Assembly (NCBI GenBank): GCA_905215465.1
Contig: CAJMPT010000015.1
Location: forward strand, 1-39,347
DNA: 39,347 nt
Source of the DNA: an uncultured bacterium
GTDB lineage: Bacteria > Actinomycetota > Coriobacteriia > Coriobacteriales > Atopobiaceae
Direction: 5' to 3'
Below the pieces are notes generated by a model. It was not told the origin of the DNA and ran no database searches. It saw only the letters and a program-made list of their open reading frames with translations. Made by a program: the position numbers and the translations under genes. Positions 8,111-18,652 of this stretch are shown here, piece after piece. The stretch's first letter is position 1, and every line of letters begins with the position of its first letter.

Positions 8111-9202
8111 CTAGTAGCCGCGCCCCATGTACCCCACGCGGCCGAGCCCGGCCGTGCACGAGAGCATGAACGTGAGGAAGATCGCGATGGTGAGGCCCTG
8201 GCTCGCGCCGTTGCCCAGCGCCATGCCCGCATTTCTCCACCAGCGGCCGCTGAACTTGACGCCGCCGCGCACGACCATGACCACACCGGCCACAATCAGG
8301 CAGGCGATGAACAGCGAGAAGGACCCGAGGGTGCTCGTGAGCAGGCCAAAGAAGACGAAGGGCAGGGCAAAGCCGATGAGGGCGAAGCCATTTGCCTGAG
8401 AGGGCGCCAGGCGCTCCTCGGGCACGCAGACGCGGCAGACGAAGTCACCGGCCGCCTCGCCGTTGGTGCCCGCGTTGCCCATGCCGGGAACGCGGACCTC
8501 GTCGCCGTCGTGGGAGCCGGCAGGCACGTCCACGATGACCTCGGAGGCCGTGAGGGTGCGCCCGGTGCCGCCGCAGACGTCGCACGGGTCGGCCACCACG
8601 CGACCGGTGCCCTCGCACTCGGGGCACTCCATCTCCATGACGCCGATGCCAAAGATCGAGCCCAGGTCGACGGAGATGTGTCCGCGGCCGCCGCAGGTGG
8701 GGCAGGTCTCGGAGTGCTCGGCCTCGACCGATCCGGTGCCGTGGCAGTGGTCGCAGGCGGCGTAGCGCTGGTAGGTCACGCCGCGGCGCACGCCCTGCGC
8801 GGCCTTATCGGCGCCGATGGTGACGTCAATGACCACGTCAGCGCCCTGACGGGGGCGATAGGCCCTGGACTGCCTTCGGGTGGATGCGCCAAACGGGCCC
8901 CAGGAGAAGGGGCCGCCGCCAAAGGGGTCGCCGTAGCCGCCACGAGTGGCCTGGCCAGGATAGCCGCCGGCGAAGGGCGCCCCGGAGCGCATGGCGTCGT
9001 AGCGGCGGCGCTTCTCGTCGTCGGAGAGCACGGCGTAGGCCTCCGAGACCTCCTTGAAGCGCTCCTCGGCGTCGGGCTCCTTGTTCACGTCGGGGTGGAG
9101 CTTGCGCGCCTTCTGCTGGAAGGCCTTGCGGATCTCCTCCGTGGAGGCGTCCTTGTCCACGCCCAGGATGGCGTAGTAGTCCTTGTCGTTCATGGATGCC
9201 AT
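8111..9202 (-). CDS. DnaJ-family protein with C-terminal membrane domain
   Basis: This 363-residue J-domain protein is unlike canonical DnaJ at its C-terminus. It has a J domain (4-70, HPD 36-38), a Gly/Phe-rich region (74-107) and four zinc repeats at 150, 167, 193 and 207. Only the first part of the peptide-binding domain follows (about 220-262). The second half is replaced by three hydrophobic helices at about 270-292, 294-312 and 334-354. The frame is open throughout, so this is a design feature and not a frameshift. It probably tethers the J domain to the cytoplasmic membrane (inference). The start at 9202 is chosen for AAAGGT upstream; an ATG at 9193 is an alternative. It has its own promoter and terminator. 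Confidence 0.88.
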   Translation of the reverse strand: MASMNDKDYYAILGVDKDASTEEIRKAFQQKARKLHPDVNKEPDAEERFKEVSEAYAVLSDDEKRRRYDAMRSGAPFAGGYPGQATRGGYGDPFGGGPFSWGPFGASTRRQSRAYRPRQGADVVIDVTIGADKAAQGVRRGVTYQRYAACDHCHGTGSVEAEHSETCPTCGGRGHISVDLGSIFGIGVMEMECPECEGTGRVVADPCDVCGGTGRTLTASEVIVDVPAGSHDGDEVRVPGMGNAGTNGEAAGDFVCRVCVPEERLAPSQANGFALIGFALPFVFFGLLTSTLGSFSLFIACLIVAGVVMVVRGGVKFSGRWWRNAGMALGNGASQGLTIAIFLTFMLSCTAGLGRVGYMGRGY

Positions 9203-9271
9203 GTGGCTGGTACCTTTGCTCGAATCTAAACGGAAAGCCGAAGGGACGGGTCCCGCCGGCACGTGCCTTGA

Positions 9272-9299
9272 ATTATATCCGTCCGGGGCGCGGCCTAAA
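9272..9299 (-). promoter_or_regulatory. Promoter of membrane-DnaJ gene
   Basis: The minus strand carries a perfect TATAAT (9272-9277), with a weak -35 TTTAGG 16 bases upstream (9294-9299). The predicted start near 9265 falls in the 10-bp perfect palindrome GGCACGTGCC (9258-9267). A GGGAC/GTCCC hairpin follows at 9243-9254. These are possible regulatory sites. They do not match the CIRCE or HspR consensus sequences. Confidence 0.6.
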
Positions 9300-9316
9300 C
9301 CGAGCCGGAAGCGGGC

Positions 9317-9787
9317 CTACTCGGCCACGACCACCTGGCGGTAGGAGATACCGCAGCGGTCCAGGATGGAGCGGGAGACCACGCCGTCCTCGGTGTCGTG
9401 GTACTTGTCGTCGAGGTAGACGACCTCGCCAATGCCCGCCTGCACCAAGGTCTTGGCGCACTCGTGGCAGGGGAAGAGCGTGACGTAGACCGTGGCGCCC
9501 GCCATGTCCTTGAGCGAGCCACGGTAGTTGAGGATGGCGTTGGCCTCGGCGTGGATGACGTAGTTGTGCTTGTCGGACAGAGGGTCGCCCGTGGACTCCC
9601 AGGGAAAGGCGTCGTCGTCGATGCCGGCCGGGGTGCCGTTGTAGCCCACGGAGAGAATGCGGTGGTTCGTGTCGGCGATGCAGGCGCCCACCTGCGTGTT
9701 GGGGTCCTTGCTACGGAGCTTGGCCGCAATGGCCACCCTCATGAAGAACTCGTCCCAGCTGATGACGTCGTCGCGCTTTCCGGGCAT
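9317..9787 (-). CDS. Deoxycytidylate (dCMP) deaminase
   Basis: This enzyme deaminates dCMP to dUMP, supplying the thymidylate synthase substrate. The 156-residue protein has the cytidine/deoxycytidylate deaminase zinc site: HAE at 79-81 and PCHEC with ligands C107 and C110. The WDEFFM opening is family-typical. The SD AGGAGGGG is seven bases before the ATG. It lies 68 bases after hemW; that gap contains a GTGGCA/TGCCAC hairpin without a U-tract. B. subtilis ComEB is of this family and neighbours competence genes, but here it sits about 6 kb from comEC, so no competence role is implied. Confidence 0.92.
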   Translation of the reverse strand: MPGKRDDVISWDEFFMRVAIAAKLRSKDPNTQVGACIADTNHRILSVGYNGTPAGIDDDAFPWESTGDPLSDKHNYVIHAEANAILNYRGSLKDMAGATVYVTLFPCHECAKTLVQAGIGEVVYLDDKYHDTEDGVVSRSILDRCGISYRQVVVAE

Positions 9788-9855
9788 TGCCTCTCCCCTC
9801 CTGGGTCTGGTCTGTCAGTGGCAAGGATGCCACAAGAGCGCCTGGCGGGCGGGCG

Positions 9856-11118
9856 TCAGCCGCCGCAACCCACGGATACCACCTCGCCGGGAGCGAGGGC
9901 CCAGAGCCGCTCGTAGAGCTCGTTGCCCAGAAGCCAGCCAGACTCCGTGGGAGCGAGCCTCCCCTCCCTGGAAGCGAGAAGCCCATCGGCGAGAAGCCCC
10001 TCCAGGCAGGCGTCCATCGCGCCCTTGGGGAGGGCCTCGCGGGCATGGTTCACAAGGCCGGGGTCGAGTCCCACCACAAGGCGGGCGCCCAGCATGAGGT
10101 CCTCCGCGGCGGCCTGTGCCTCGTCAAGGAACTCCAGCGAGAAGGGCTGGCTGGCAAGCGAGGGGCTCTCAGCGAGGGCGGCCCTGCCGGAGATCATGGT
10201 CAGGCGGACCCGGACGGTTCCGGAGGGCGGCTGTGGGAGCTGACTGGCCAATGTGCGAAGTCTCAAGTATCCCTTGAGGGTGAGCATACTTGAGGCTTGA
10301 GTCCCAAGTCCAAGGTAGGGTTGACCCGTCCAGTAGGCAATGTTGTGACGGCACTCCCTGCCAGCCATTGCGTAGCTGGCAACCTCGTAGCGATGGAAAC
10401 CACAGCCCTCAAGTGCAAGTTGAGCCTGCGTCATTCGAGCTGCCTGGACCTCCTCGGAGTTCCAGGGGCAAGGGTCATTTTCGTAGCGACGGTCAAGGGC
10501 CGTACCCTCCTCGATCATGAGGGGGTAGACGCTCACGTGGCCCATGCCGAGGGCAAGGGCAGCCTCGAGCGTCTGCGCCCAGGAGGCGCTGGTCTGCCCC
10601 GGCGTGGCGCACATGAGGTCGCAGGAGACGTCCAGACCCGAGGCCACCGCGGCCCCCACGCGCTCGCGCGCGCACGTGGCGTCGTGCAGGCGCCCCAGCT
10701 CCACGAGCTCGGCGTCGTCAAGGCTCTGGACGCCGAGGGAGAGGCGCGTGACCCCGGCGCGGACGAGTCCGCCCAATAGGTCATCCGTCAGGGAGTCCGG
10801 GTTTGCCTCGCAGGTGAGCTCGGAGACACCCAGCCCCGCCACGCGACCTACCAAGGGCGGGAGGTCCTCTCCCAAAAGGCTCGGGGTGCCGCCGCCCACG
10901 TAGGCGGTCTCCACGCCCTCCAGAAGCCCCAGGCCCTCGGCCTCGTCAATCTGGACGTCGAGGCCGCGGGCGTAGGCACCCATGATCGGGTCTTCTGCCC
11001 GGGTGTCCCACGAGGCAAAGTCGCAGTAGGCGCACTTGCGGGCGCAGAAGGGGACGTGCAGGTAGAGTGAGTGGGCGGACGCGGCCCCCAGGCGCGCGCC
11101 CCAGCCCGAGTCACTCAT
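9856..11118 (-). CDS. hemW: Radical SAM family heme chaperone HemW
   Basis: HemW is a 4Fe-4S radical SAM protein that binds and delivers heme; it is often misnamed as an oxygen-independent coproporphyrinogen oxidase. The 420-residue product has YLHVPFCARKCAYCDF with cluster cysteines at 25, 29 and 32, followed by VGGGTPSLL and the HemN C-terminal region. Length is near the family norm (380-410). The start overlaps the dusB end by eight bases. Odd: about 10215-10500 uses A/T-ending and rare codons (AGA, ACA, CAA, TCA, CTT) unlike the rest of the gene. This suggests a recombined segment. Confidence 0.93.
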   Translation of the reverse strand: MSDSGWGARLGAASAHSLYLHVPFCARKCAYCDFASWDTRAEDPIMGAYARGLDVQIDEAEGLGLLEGVETAYVGGGTPSLLGEDLPPLVGRVAGLGVSELTCEANPDSLTDDLLGGLVRAGVTRLSLGVQSLDDAELVELGRLHDATCARERVGAAVASGLDVSCDLMCATPGQTSASWAQTLEAALALGMGHVSVYPLMIEEGTALDRRYENDPCPWNSEEVQAARMTQAQLALEGCGFHRYEVASYAMAGRECRHNIAYWTGQPYLGLGTQASSMLTLKGYLRLRTLASQLPQPPSGTVRVRLTMISGRAALAESPSLASQPFSLEFLDEAQAAAEDLMLGARLVVGLDPGLVNHAREALPKGAMDACLEGLLADGLLASREGRLAPTESGWLLGNELYERLWALAPGEVVSVGCGG

Positions 11119-12204
11119 GCTCGGAGGCGGCGTCCGCCTCGGCCATGGCCTGGCGCAGCTCGGCCGTCACGCCGAGGAACTCCTCGAGCGTGGAGCACTC
11201 GTTGGCGCGCCCGCGCCAGAACGCCGCCTCGGGCATCCCGCGCAGGTACCAGGTGGCAAGGCTGCGGCCGCGCTTGAGGTGGGCGCCTGTGGCCGCAAGC
11301 AGGCGCATGTGGCACTCGAAGGCGTCCACGCGCCTCACCAGGCTCACCGGCTCGGGCTCTTGTCCGCCAAGCAGAGCCTTGGCTTGCGAAAAGATCCACG
11401 GGTTGCCGTAGCTCCCGCGCGCCACCATGATGGCCGTGACACCGGTCTCGGAGAGCATCCGCGCAGCCTCATAGGCGTCGCGCACGTCTCCCGAGCCGAT
11501 GACCGGGACGTCGACGGCCTCAACGACCCTGCGTACCACGTCCCATTCGGCCTGGCCGTGGTAGAACTGCGTGGCGTAGCGGCCATGCACGGCCACGGCC
11601 TGGGCGCCGGCGTCAGCCATCCGGCGCGCGAACTCGGGCGCCACCTCGGCCCCGTCTCGACGGCCGCGGCGAATCTTGACCGTCACGGGCACGTCGACGG
11701 CGCCAACGCAAGCCTCCACCAGCGACGCCGCGAGCTCCGGCTCCTCCATGAGGGCCGCCCCCTCGCCCTTCTTGGTGACCTTGGGCACGGGGCAGGCCAT
11801 GTTGATGTCGATGAGCACGAGCCTCTTGCCCAAGCGGTCGGCCACGCCGGCCGCTGCCTCGGCAAAGAGCTCGGGCTTGGTGCCAAAGAGCTGAACGGCA
11901 AGGTCAGGCTCCCCAGGGGCCGTGTCCACGAGCTCCCAGGTCTTCTCGCCGCCGTAGTGAAGTCCCGCGCACGAGACCATCTCGGAGTAGGCGAGGTCTG
12001 CGCCGCCCGCACGGGCCATCATGCGATAGGCGGAGTCCGTCACGCCAGCCATGGGCGCCATGAGCAGCGGGTTTGTGGCAAGGCGCTCGGCCAGTGGGAG
12101 GTCGCTCCGGGCACCGGCAAAGGGCGAGAGGCCCCCGCAAAGGCCGACGCCCGGGCCAAGGGCGGCCAGGACGTCGGCTGGGGACTGCATCTGCGTGGAC
12201 GCCA

Positions 12205-12205
<1 letters not shown>
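11111..12205 (-). CDS. dusB: tRNA-dihydrouridine synthase (DusB-like)
   Basis: This FMN enzyme reduces uridines in tRNA to dihydrouridine. The 364-residue TIM-barrel protein has LLMAPMAGVTDSAYR near residue 48. The catalytic cysteine is C138 in DINMACPVPKVTKKGEGAALM (shown in parts: DINMACPVP, then KKGEGAAL). The VKIRRG phosphate-binding strand and the VHGR motif follow. Compared with DusB it has an N-terminal extension of about 40 residues. The ATG overlaps the lepA stop by one base (TGATG). Subfamily (DusB versus a general Dus) is inferred from motif similarity only. Confidence 0.9.
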
Positions 12206-14016
<1,811 letters not shown>

Positions 14017-14027
14017 AAGGTGAATGA

Positions 14028-14056
14028 TAGCGAACTCGAAGCCTTCATGCTATACT
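14028..14056 (+). promoter_or_regulatory. Promoter of rpsT
   Basis: TATACT at 14051-14056 (5 of 6) has the extended -10 TG one base before it. A weak -35 TAGCGA lies at 14028-14033 with a 17-base spacer. Predicted transcription starts near 14063, giving a leader of about 60 bases. Confidence 0.6.
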
Positions 14057-14123
14057 CGCGAAGTTGACCTCGCCGTGTCTCAGCACAGAGGCCTCAGATA
14101 TTAGAAACCGAAAGGAACTGCAC

Positions 14124-14387
14124 GTGGCTAACATCAAGTCTCAGAAGAAGCGCATCATCACCGCTGAGAAGGCGCGCCAGCGCAACAAGGCCGTCCGCTC
14201 CGAGCTCAAGACCGCCGTCAAGGCCGTCCGCGCCGCCGTTGAGGCCAATGACGTCGAGGCCGCGCAGGCTGCTGCCAACAAGGCCGGCCGTCTGCTCGAC
14301 AAGGCTGCCTCCAAGGGCATCATCCACAAGAACCAGGCTGCCCAGCGCAAGTCTGGCGCCCAGAAGCTCGTCAACTCCATCAAGTAG
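14124..14387 (+). CDS. rpsT: 30S ribosomal protein S20
   Basis: S20 binds the 5' domain of 16S rRNA early in 30S assembly. The product is 87 residues and starts at GTG: VANIKSQKKRIITAEKARQR, the standard S20 opening after the start residue. AAAGGA lies seven bases upstream. An upstream ATG at 14064 would add 20 unconserved residues and lacks an SD. The C-terminal GIIHKNQAAQRKSGAQKLVN is typical. E. coli rpsT also uses a non-AUG start and is autoregulated; regulation here is not shown. It is the only plus-strand protein gene in the window. Confidence 0.96.
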   Translation: MANIKSQKKRIITAEKARQRNKAVRSELKTAVKAVRAAVEANDVEAAQAAANKAGRLLDKAASKGIIHKNQAAQRKSGAQKLVNSIK

Positions 14388-14410
14388 CTTCTGCCACAAC
14401 GTGGCTTATT

Positions 14411-14442
14411 GGGACTCCGGCTCCGGCCGGGGTCCCTTTTTA
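14411..14442 (+). terminator. Rho-independent terminator of rpsT
   Basis: A 10-bp stem with one G-U pair (14411-14420 with 14427-14436, loop of six) is directly followed by TTTTTATT. It starts 24 bases past the rpsT stop. Confidence 0.9.
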
Positions 14443-14449
14443 TTGTCCA

Positions 14450-14486
14450 GGCGAGAAGTGCAGACTGGCGGGACGCACTTCTCGCC
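14450..14486. repeat. Dispersed palindromic hairpin, copy A
   Basis: GGCGAGAAGTGC (14450-14461) and its exact complement (14475-14486) flank a 13-base loop containing GGCGGG. The same 12-bp arms and a related loop recur at 27603-27637. It lies between the rpsT terminator and the holA stop, on the 3' side of both convergent genes. Confidence 0.75.
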
Positions 14487-14520
14487 AGGGCCTTGCAGGC
14501 CTTGGGCTTGGGCTCGCCGG

Positions 14521-15486
14521 CTAGCGGATGCCGCAGATGTGGGCCACGAGTACGGACATGGTGGCGTCCCCGTCGGCACCGGTCTTGAGGGCGCGGTCCG
14601 CGCGGGCGCACTCCACCAGGAGGCTCTCAAGCTCGCCATCCGCAAAGCGGGCGGCGTTCCGCGCGTGGCTGCGGACCTGCCAGCCCTGCTTGCCCAAAGC
14701 CGACGCAATGCCGCCGGCGTCTCCCCGGGCAACCATGGCCTTGGCACAGATGAGCTCGCGGACGCGACCAGTGATGAGCGCAAGCAGGCCAATGGCGGAG
14801 TTGCCACGCAAGAGGGCAAGAAGCTCAAAGGACCGGCGAGCGTCCCTCTCCGCGATGCGGTCGAGAAACTCCCACGGCTTGACCTCGGCCGTCCTTGCAA
14901 CGTTGCGCTCCACGAAGTCGCGAGTCAGCTGCCCTTGGCCGCCGAGAAGTGCCGCGAGGGCCGCAAGCTGGTTGTCGATCATGGTGGTGGAGTCGCCCAC
15001 ACGGCTCACGAGCTCCGCGATGGCATCGACGTCGATCCCCACGCCATGGGACGCCGCAAGTCTCCGCACGTAGTCGGTGAGGTCCTTCCGGCTGGGCGCC
15101 CCGCACTCGATGACCGAACGGTTGCCGACCTTGGCCACCGCCTTGTAGAGGCGAGTGGACTTGGCGAGCTTCTCCGCCACCATCAGGAGCGTGCAGCTCT
15201 CGTTGGGCGCCTTGAGGTACTCGATGATGGCCTCGGAGACGGGCTTGGGGAGCTTCTCGGCGCTCTCCACAATGACGACGCGCAGGTCGCCGCCCATGGG
15301 GAGCGTGTTGAGCGACGACAGCACGGTCACGGGCTCCAGATCCGCGGAGGCAGAGATCTCCTCGAGGTTGAAGTCGGCGAAGGGCCCGTCCACACGGGCG
15401 CGCAGCCTGGTTACCGTCTGCTTCCTCTTGAGCTCGTCCGGACCCACCACCAGGTAGGCCGGAAGCAGATTGTTAGAACCGGCCAT
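14521..15486 (-). CDS. holA: DNA polymerase III subunit delta
   Basis: Delta opens the beta sliding clamp within the clamp loader. The 321-residue protein shows the HolA pattern: N-terminal LLPAYLVVGPDELKRKQTV, then LPMGGDLRVVIVESAEKLPK around residues 75-95, and the domain III pattern EVKPWEFLDRIAERDARRSF. The ATG at 15486 is preceded by AAGGGAG; the longer frame to 15525 lacks support. It follows comEC by 63 bases. A comEC-holA-rpsT neighbourhood is typical of Gram-positive bacteria. Confidence 0.93.
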   Translation of the reverse strand: MAGSNNLLPAYLVVGPDELKRKQTVTRLRARVDGPFADFNLEEISASADLEPVTVLSSLNTLPMGGDLRVVIVESAEKLPKPVSEAIIEYLKAPNESCTLLMVAEKLAKSTRLYKAVAKVGNRSVIECGAPSRKDLTDYVRRLAASHGVGIDVDAIAELVSRVGDSTTMIDNQLAALAALLGGQGQLTRDFVERNVARTAEVKPWEFLDRIAERDARRSFELLALLRGNSAIGLLALITGRVRELICAKAMVARGDAGGIASALGKQGWQVRSHARNAARFADGELESLLVECARADRALKTGADGDATMSVLVAHICGIR

Positions 15487-15549
15487 GTTTGCTCCCTTCG
15501 CCTCGAACATCTCACTTTGCCACAAACAACGCCCCGGCGCACGGGCGGG

Positions 15550-17946
15550 TCACGCGGCCGGCCACGCCGCCGTGACGCGAGGACCCGCCTTGCCCGGCTC
15601 GATGGTCACGTCTCCGGCGTCGATGGTGCACAGGAAGAGCGAGCCCGCACTCTCGAGGACGTCCACGCATTCCTGCCGCGGATGGCCGTAGCGGTTGTTG
15701 AGCCCGGCGCTGGCAACGGAGACCTCGGGCCTCAGGGCCTCGGCCTCACTCTGGTCAAGCGATATGGCCGAGCCGTGATGGCCCACCTTGAGAAAGTCCA
15801 CGTCTCCCACGTCCCCGCGCTCGAGCTCGGAGGCGAGCTCGTCCTTCTCGCCGTCTCCGGTGAGGAGGCCGGAAAGGGCGCGCCCACCGTCCTCGTAGGT
15901 AAGGAGCAGCTGCACCGAGTCCGCGTTCTGTGAGCCGTCGGAGGGTCCCGTCGGCGAGACCACCGTCAGCGAGAAGCGCCCGACGCGCAGGACGTCGCCA
16001 CGGGACACCTCGTTGACCGAGCCTGGCCCGAGGGCGGAGACCTCCTCGGAGAACTCCGCAGGCAGCACTTTGGAGACTCCCTCACCTAGCAGGAGCTGAC
16101 CTCCGGAGAGGGTCGGTCCCAGAACCGAAAGCCCGCCGTAGTGATCATCGTGAAGGTGCGTGACGAGAACGGCATCCAGGTGAAGGACCCCGTTTCTTGC
16201 AAGCGCCTCCCCCACGGCGTCTCCGGGGCCCGCGTCCACCAGAAGCGCCTCCCCGCCGTCCTGTATGAGGATGGAATCCCCCTGACCCACGTCAAGAACG
16301 CAGACCCGCGGCGGGGCCAACCACCGCAGCCGAAAGAGGATCATGACCGCGATGGCCAGCGTCGCAAGCGCTCCCCCGGCAATGAGACGCCCATTGGGGC
16401 GTGGCCACCAGACGAGGAGGACTACAGCACCCGCGATGGTTGCCAAGAGCGACGGGCCCACGTCGACCGAGGCCGGCACCGAGGCGAGGCTAAGGGACGA
16501 GAGCAGCCGCACGCCCTCGAGGAACGGTGCGGCCACAAGCCCGGCAGCTTGGACGGCCGTCTGCGCAAGACAAGGGACGGGCGAGACGAGGGCGCAGCCC
16601 AGGCCAAGCGGCATGAGGACGGCAAAGGCAGGTCCCGCCAGGAGGTTTGCCACGGGAGCCACCAGCGAGACACTGCCAAAGGACGAGGCGCTTATCGCAA
16701 AGGCGGCAATCTGACAGACAAGGCACACGGCCAGGGCGTCCAGGCAGCCTCGCCCTGCCTTACGGAGTCTGCCCGCACCATCCGCAACCACCCGAGGCAC
16801 GCGGCCAGCGCCAGGCCCATGGCCAAGGACGGCCAAGGGAGAAGCAAGCTCGCCCAGGGAAAACCGCGCGTACGGGCAGAAGAGGCCTATGGCCACAACG
16901 CTGGATACCGAAAGCAAAAAGCCCAGCTGACCCGAAAGGCTCGGGTCGAGAAGCGCCATCCCAAGGCCCACGAGGCTCGCAGAGGAGAGCTGGTGTCCGC
17001 GCCGGCCCGCCAGGGCCACCGCCTGCGACACGCACGCCATCGCCCAGGCCCTCACCGCCGAGACGGGCATGCCACAGAGGACCACGAATGCACCCGTGGA
17101 TAGCATGGTCAGAAGGGCGCGTAGGCGAGGCCTCAGTCCCACGGCCTCAAGGACGGCTGCCACGCACGATGCAACGAGCGCCAGGTGAGATCCAGACACC
17201 GCCGCCATGTGTGAGATGCCCACGCGCGAGAAAACATCCGCAAGCCCACGCCCCCGCATGGGCGCGGCATACCCGCAGACGCAAGCTGCAAGCAGCGCAC
17301 CCTCGTCCGTCTCGCGCGGCTCCAGAGCTTCAAGGACGCCCCACCTGATGCTTCTGGCCAGAAGCGGCACCCCCTCGGGGCCCTCTCGCCCGAGTTCGGA
17401 GACCACCCGCACGGAGCCGGAGACCCCCTGAGCGGCCGAGCTTCTCCCCCACTCGTCGTCCGCGTTTGGCGAGAAGCGCCCCACGCAGCGAAGGCGATCC
17501 CCCAGCAGAAGCTCCTCCTCACTGGAGAGCCAGACGCAGCCGGAAAGGTCCCCAGACGTGGCCCGTGCGCGGCCCCTCCAGCCGCCCGTCTTGATGGGCG
17601 TCATGTCCCCCACGAGCTCAAGCTCCCATTCTAAGACCGACGAGGACGCCAGAGCACTGGCGACCCTCTCCACCTCAAGGCGGCACGCAAGCCCCGAAAG
17701 GGTCGCGGCCGCGCATGCCGCGCCAACGACCAGCAAGACCCCAGGAAGACGATGCTCGCCTGACCGGTCACGCCGTCCGGCAAGAAGCCCGGTGGCGGCA
17801 AGAAGCACGCCCGTGGCCAACGGAGCCCAGCTCACGGCCCCCGTCATGACCAGGCGCTCCACCAACAGCACCACCAAGAGGGCAGGCAGAGCGAGCGGTA
17901 CCGCAGGCCTGGCGGGAAGCTCCCGCGTCACGCGCCCCTTAGACAC
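15550..17946 (-). CDS. comEC: ComEC/Rec2 DNA-uptake channel protein with metallo-beta-lactamase domain
   Basis: ComEC carries transforming single-stranded DNA across the membrane. The 798-residue protein has N-terminal membrane segments (about 15-80), a soluble OB-like insert (90-190) and a competence domain with many helices (about 215-530, including HMAAVSGSHLALV). The C-terminal metallo-beta-lactamase domain (about 550-795) has DVGQGDSILI, THLHDDHYGG and GHHGS. The start is GTG and overlaps the comEA stop by eight bases, with AGAGGG upstream. All metal-binding motifs are intact, so the gene looks functional. Pilus genes for uptake are not in the window. Confidence 0.95.
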   Translation of the reverse strand: MSKGRVTRELPARPAVPLALPALLVVLLVERLVMTGAVSWAPLATGVLLAATGLLAGRRDRSGEHRLPGVLLVVGAACAAATLSGLACRLEVERVASALASSSVLEWELELVGDMTPIKTGGWRGRARATSGDLSGCVWLSSEEELLLGDRLRCVGRFSPNADDEWGRSSAAQGVSGSVRVVSELGREGPEGVPLLARSIRWGVLEALEPRETDEGALLAACVCGYAAPMRGRGLADVFSRVGISHMAAVSGSHLALVASCVAAVLEAVGLRPRLRALLTMLSTGAFVVLCGMPVSAVRAWAMACVSQAVALAGRRGHQLSSASLVGLGMALLDPSLSGQLGFLLSVSSVVAIGLFCPYARFSLGELASPLAVLGHGPGAGRVPRVVADGAGRLRKAGRGCLDALAVCLVCQIAAFAISASSFGSVSLVAPVANLLAGPAFAVLMPLGLGCALVSPVPCLAQTAVQAAGLVAAPFLEGVRLLSSLSLASVPASVDVGPSLLATIAGAVVLLVWWPRPNGRLIAGGALATLAIAVMILFRLRWLAPPRVCVLDVGQGDSILIQDGGEALLVDAGPGDAVGEALARNGVLHLDAVLVTHLHDDHYGGLSVLGPTLSGGQLLLGEGVSKVLPAEFSEEVSALGPGSVNEVSRGDVLRVGRFSLTVVSPTGPSDGSQNADSVQLLLTYEDGGRALSGLLTGDGEKDELASELERGDVGDVDFLKVGHHGSAISLDQSEAEALRPEVSVASAGLNNRYGHPRQECVDVLESAGSLFLCTIDAGDVTIEPGKAGPRVTAAWPAA

Positions 17947-18586
17947 AGATCTGCCCTCTGAGCTTCTCGAACTTCTTCTGGCCTATGCCAGAAACCCGCA
18001 TGAGGTCCTCGATGGACGAGAAGGGCCCATGCGCCTCGCGGTCCTCCACGATGGCCCTTGCCGTGGCCTCGCCAACGCCCGAGAGCGCCTGCAGCTCATC
18101 GGCTGTGGCCAGGTTGATGTTGACGAGCGAGGTGTCCGTCGACGCGGCTCCGCTCGCGCCACCTGAGCTTGCGGCTGTCTCGGCAGCCACCTCGCCCTTG
18201 TACGGCACGAGGACCTTCTGCCCGTCGGCCAAGGCTGCGGCAAGGTTCATTGAGCTCGTGTCTGCCTCGGGGAGAAGCCCACCCGCTGCCTCCACGGCAT
18301 CGTTGACCCTTAGGCCCTCGCCCGCGAGCTCATAGACGCCAGGGGCCGTCACCGCCCCGTCGACGTGAACGACGAAGGATGGCGCTATCTCTGCTGGGGC
18401 CTCCGTCTCCTGGGCCTCGACGGCAGGCTCTTCTCCCCCACCGGACCGCTCTATGGTGACCCCGCCACCGCGTCCGAGCGTGAGGAGCACGCCCACCACG
18501 CACGCCGCGACGAGAACCGCCACCAGAACCGGAGCCTTTCCTGCCAGCAGCCTTCCCGCGAGCCTTGTCTTGCCAGTCCTCTGCAT
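17939..18586 (-). CDS. comEA: ComEA competence DNA receptor
   Basis: ComEA is a membrane-anchored periplasm-side DNA-binding protein that hands DNA to ComEC. The 215-residue protein has one N-terminal membrane helix (about 18-40), an acidic linker and an SLBB domain (about 72-130, FVVHVDGAVTAPGVYEL). A C-terminal helix-hairpin-helix domain follows (about 152-215, VNINLATADELQALSGVGEATA). A start at MQRTGK was chosen over an upstream frame extension because the membrane helix follows and GGGGGTGG lies upstream. The gene overlaps comEC. It follows an intergenic stretch of inverted repeats after the toxin gene. Confidence 0.94.
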   Translation of the reverse strand: MQRTGKTRLAGRLLAGKAPVLVAVLVAACVVGVLLTLGRGGGVTIERSGGGEEPAVEAQETEAPAEIAPSFVVHVDGAVTAPGVYELAGEGLRVNDAVEAAGGLLPEADTSSMNLAAALADGQKVLVPYKGEVAAETAASSGGASGAASTDTSLVNINLATADELQALSGVGEATARAIVEDREAHGPFSSIEDLMRVSGIGQKKFEKLRGQICV

Positions 18587-18652
18587 AGAACCACCCCCAG
18601 CAAAACTCTGGGGCACAGGGCCTCACGCGGGGGTCATCAAGCGCAAAATGGC

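Noticed and set aside
8111..9202. Second dnaJ as a pseudogene by frameshift
   Set aside because: The reading frame is open to a stop after three coherent hydrophobic helices, and it has its own promoter and terminator.
6761..9229. Very long plus-strand open frame (about 820 codons) opposite the two dnaJ genes
   Set aside because: It is the antisense of well-recognised dnaJ coding sequence. High GC removes stops, and its sequence is repetitive His/Gly/Val-rich without motifs. Similar frames opposite lepA, pyrC and dnaG were also dismissed.
10262..10278. CTCAAG-N5-CTTGAG, resembling an HspR (HAIR) site
   Set aside because: It lies inside the hemW coding region, has a spacer of five and not seven, and fits local codon choice.
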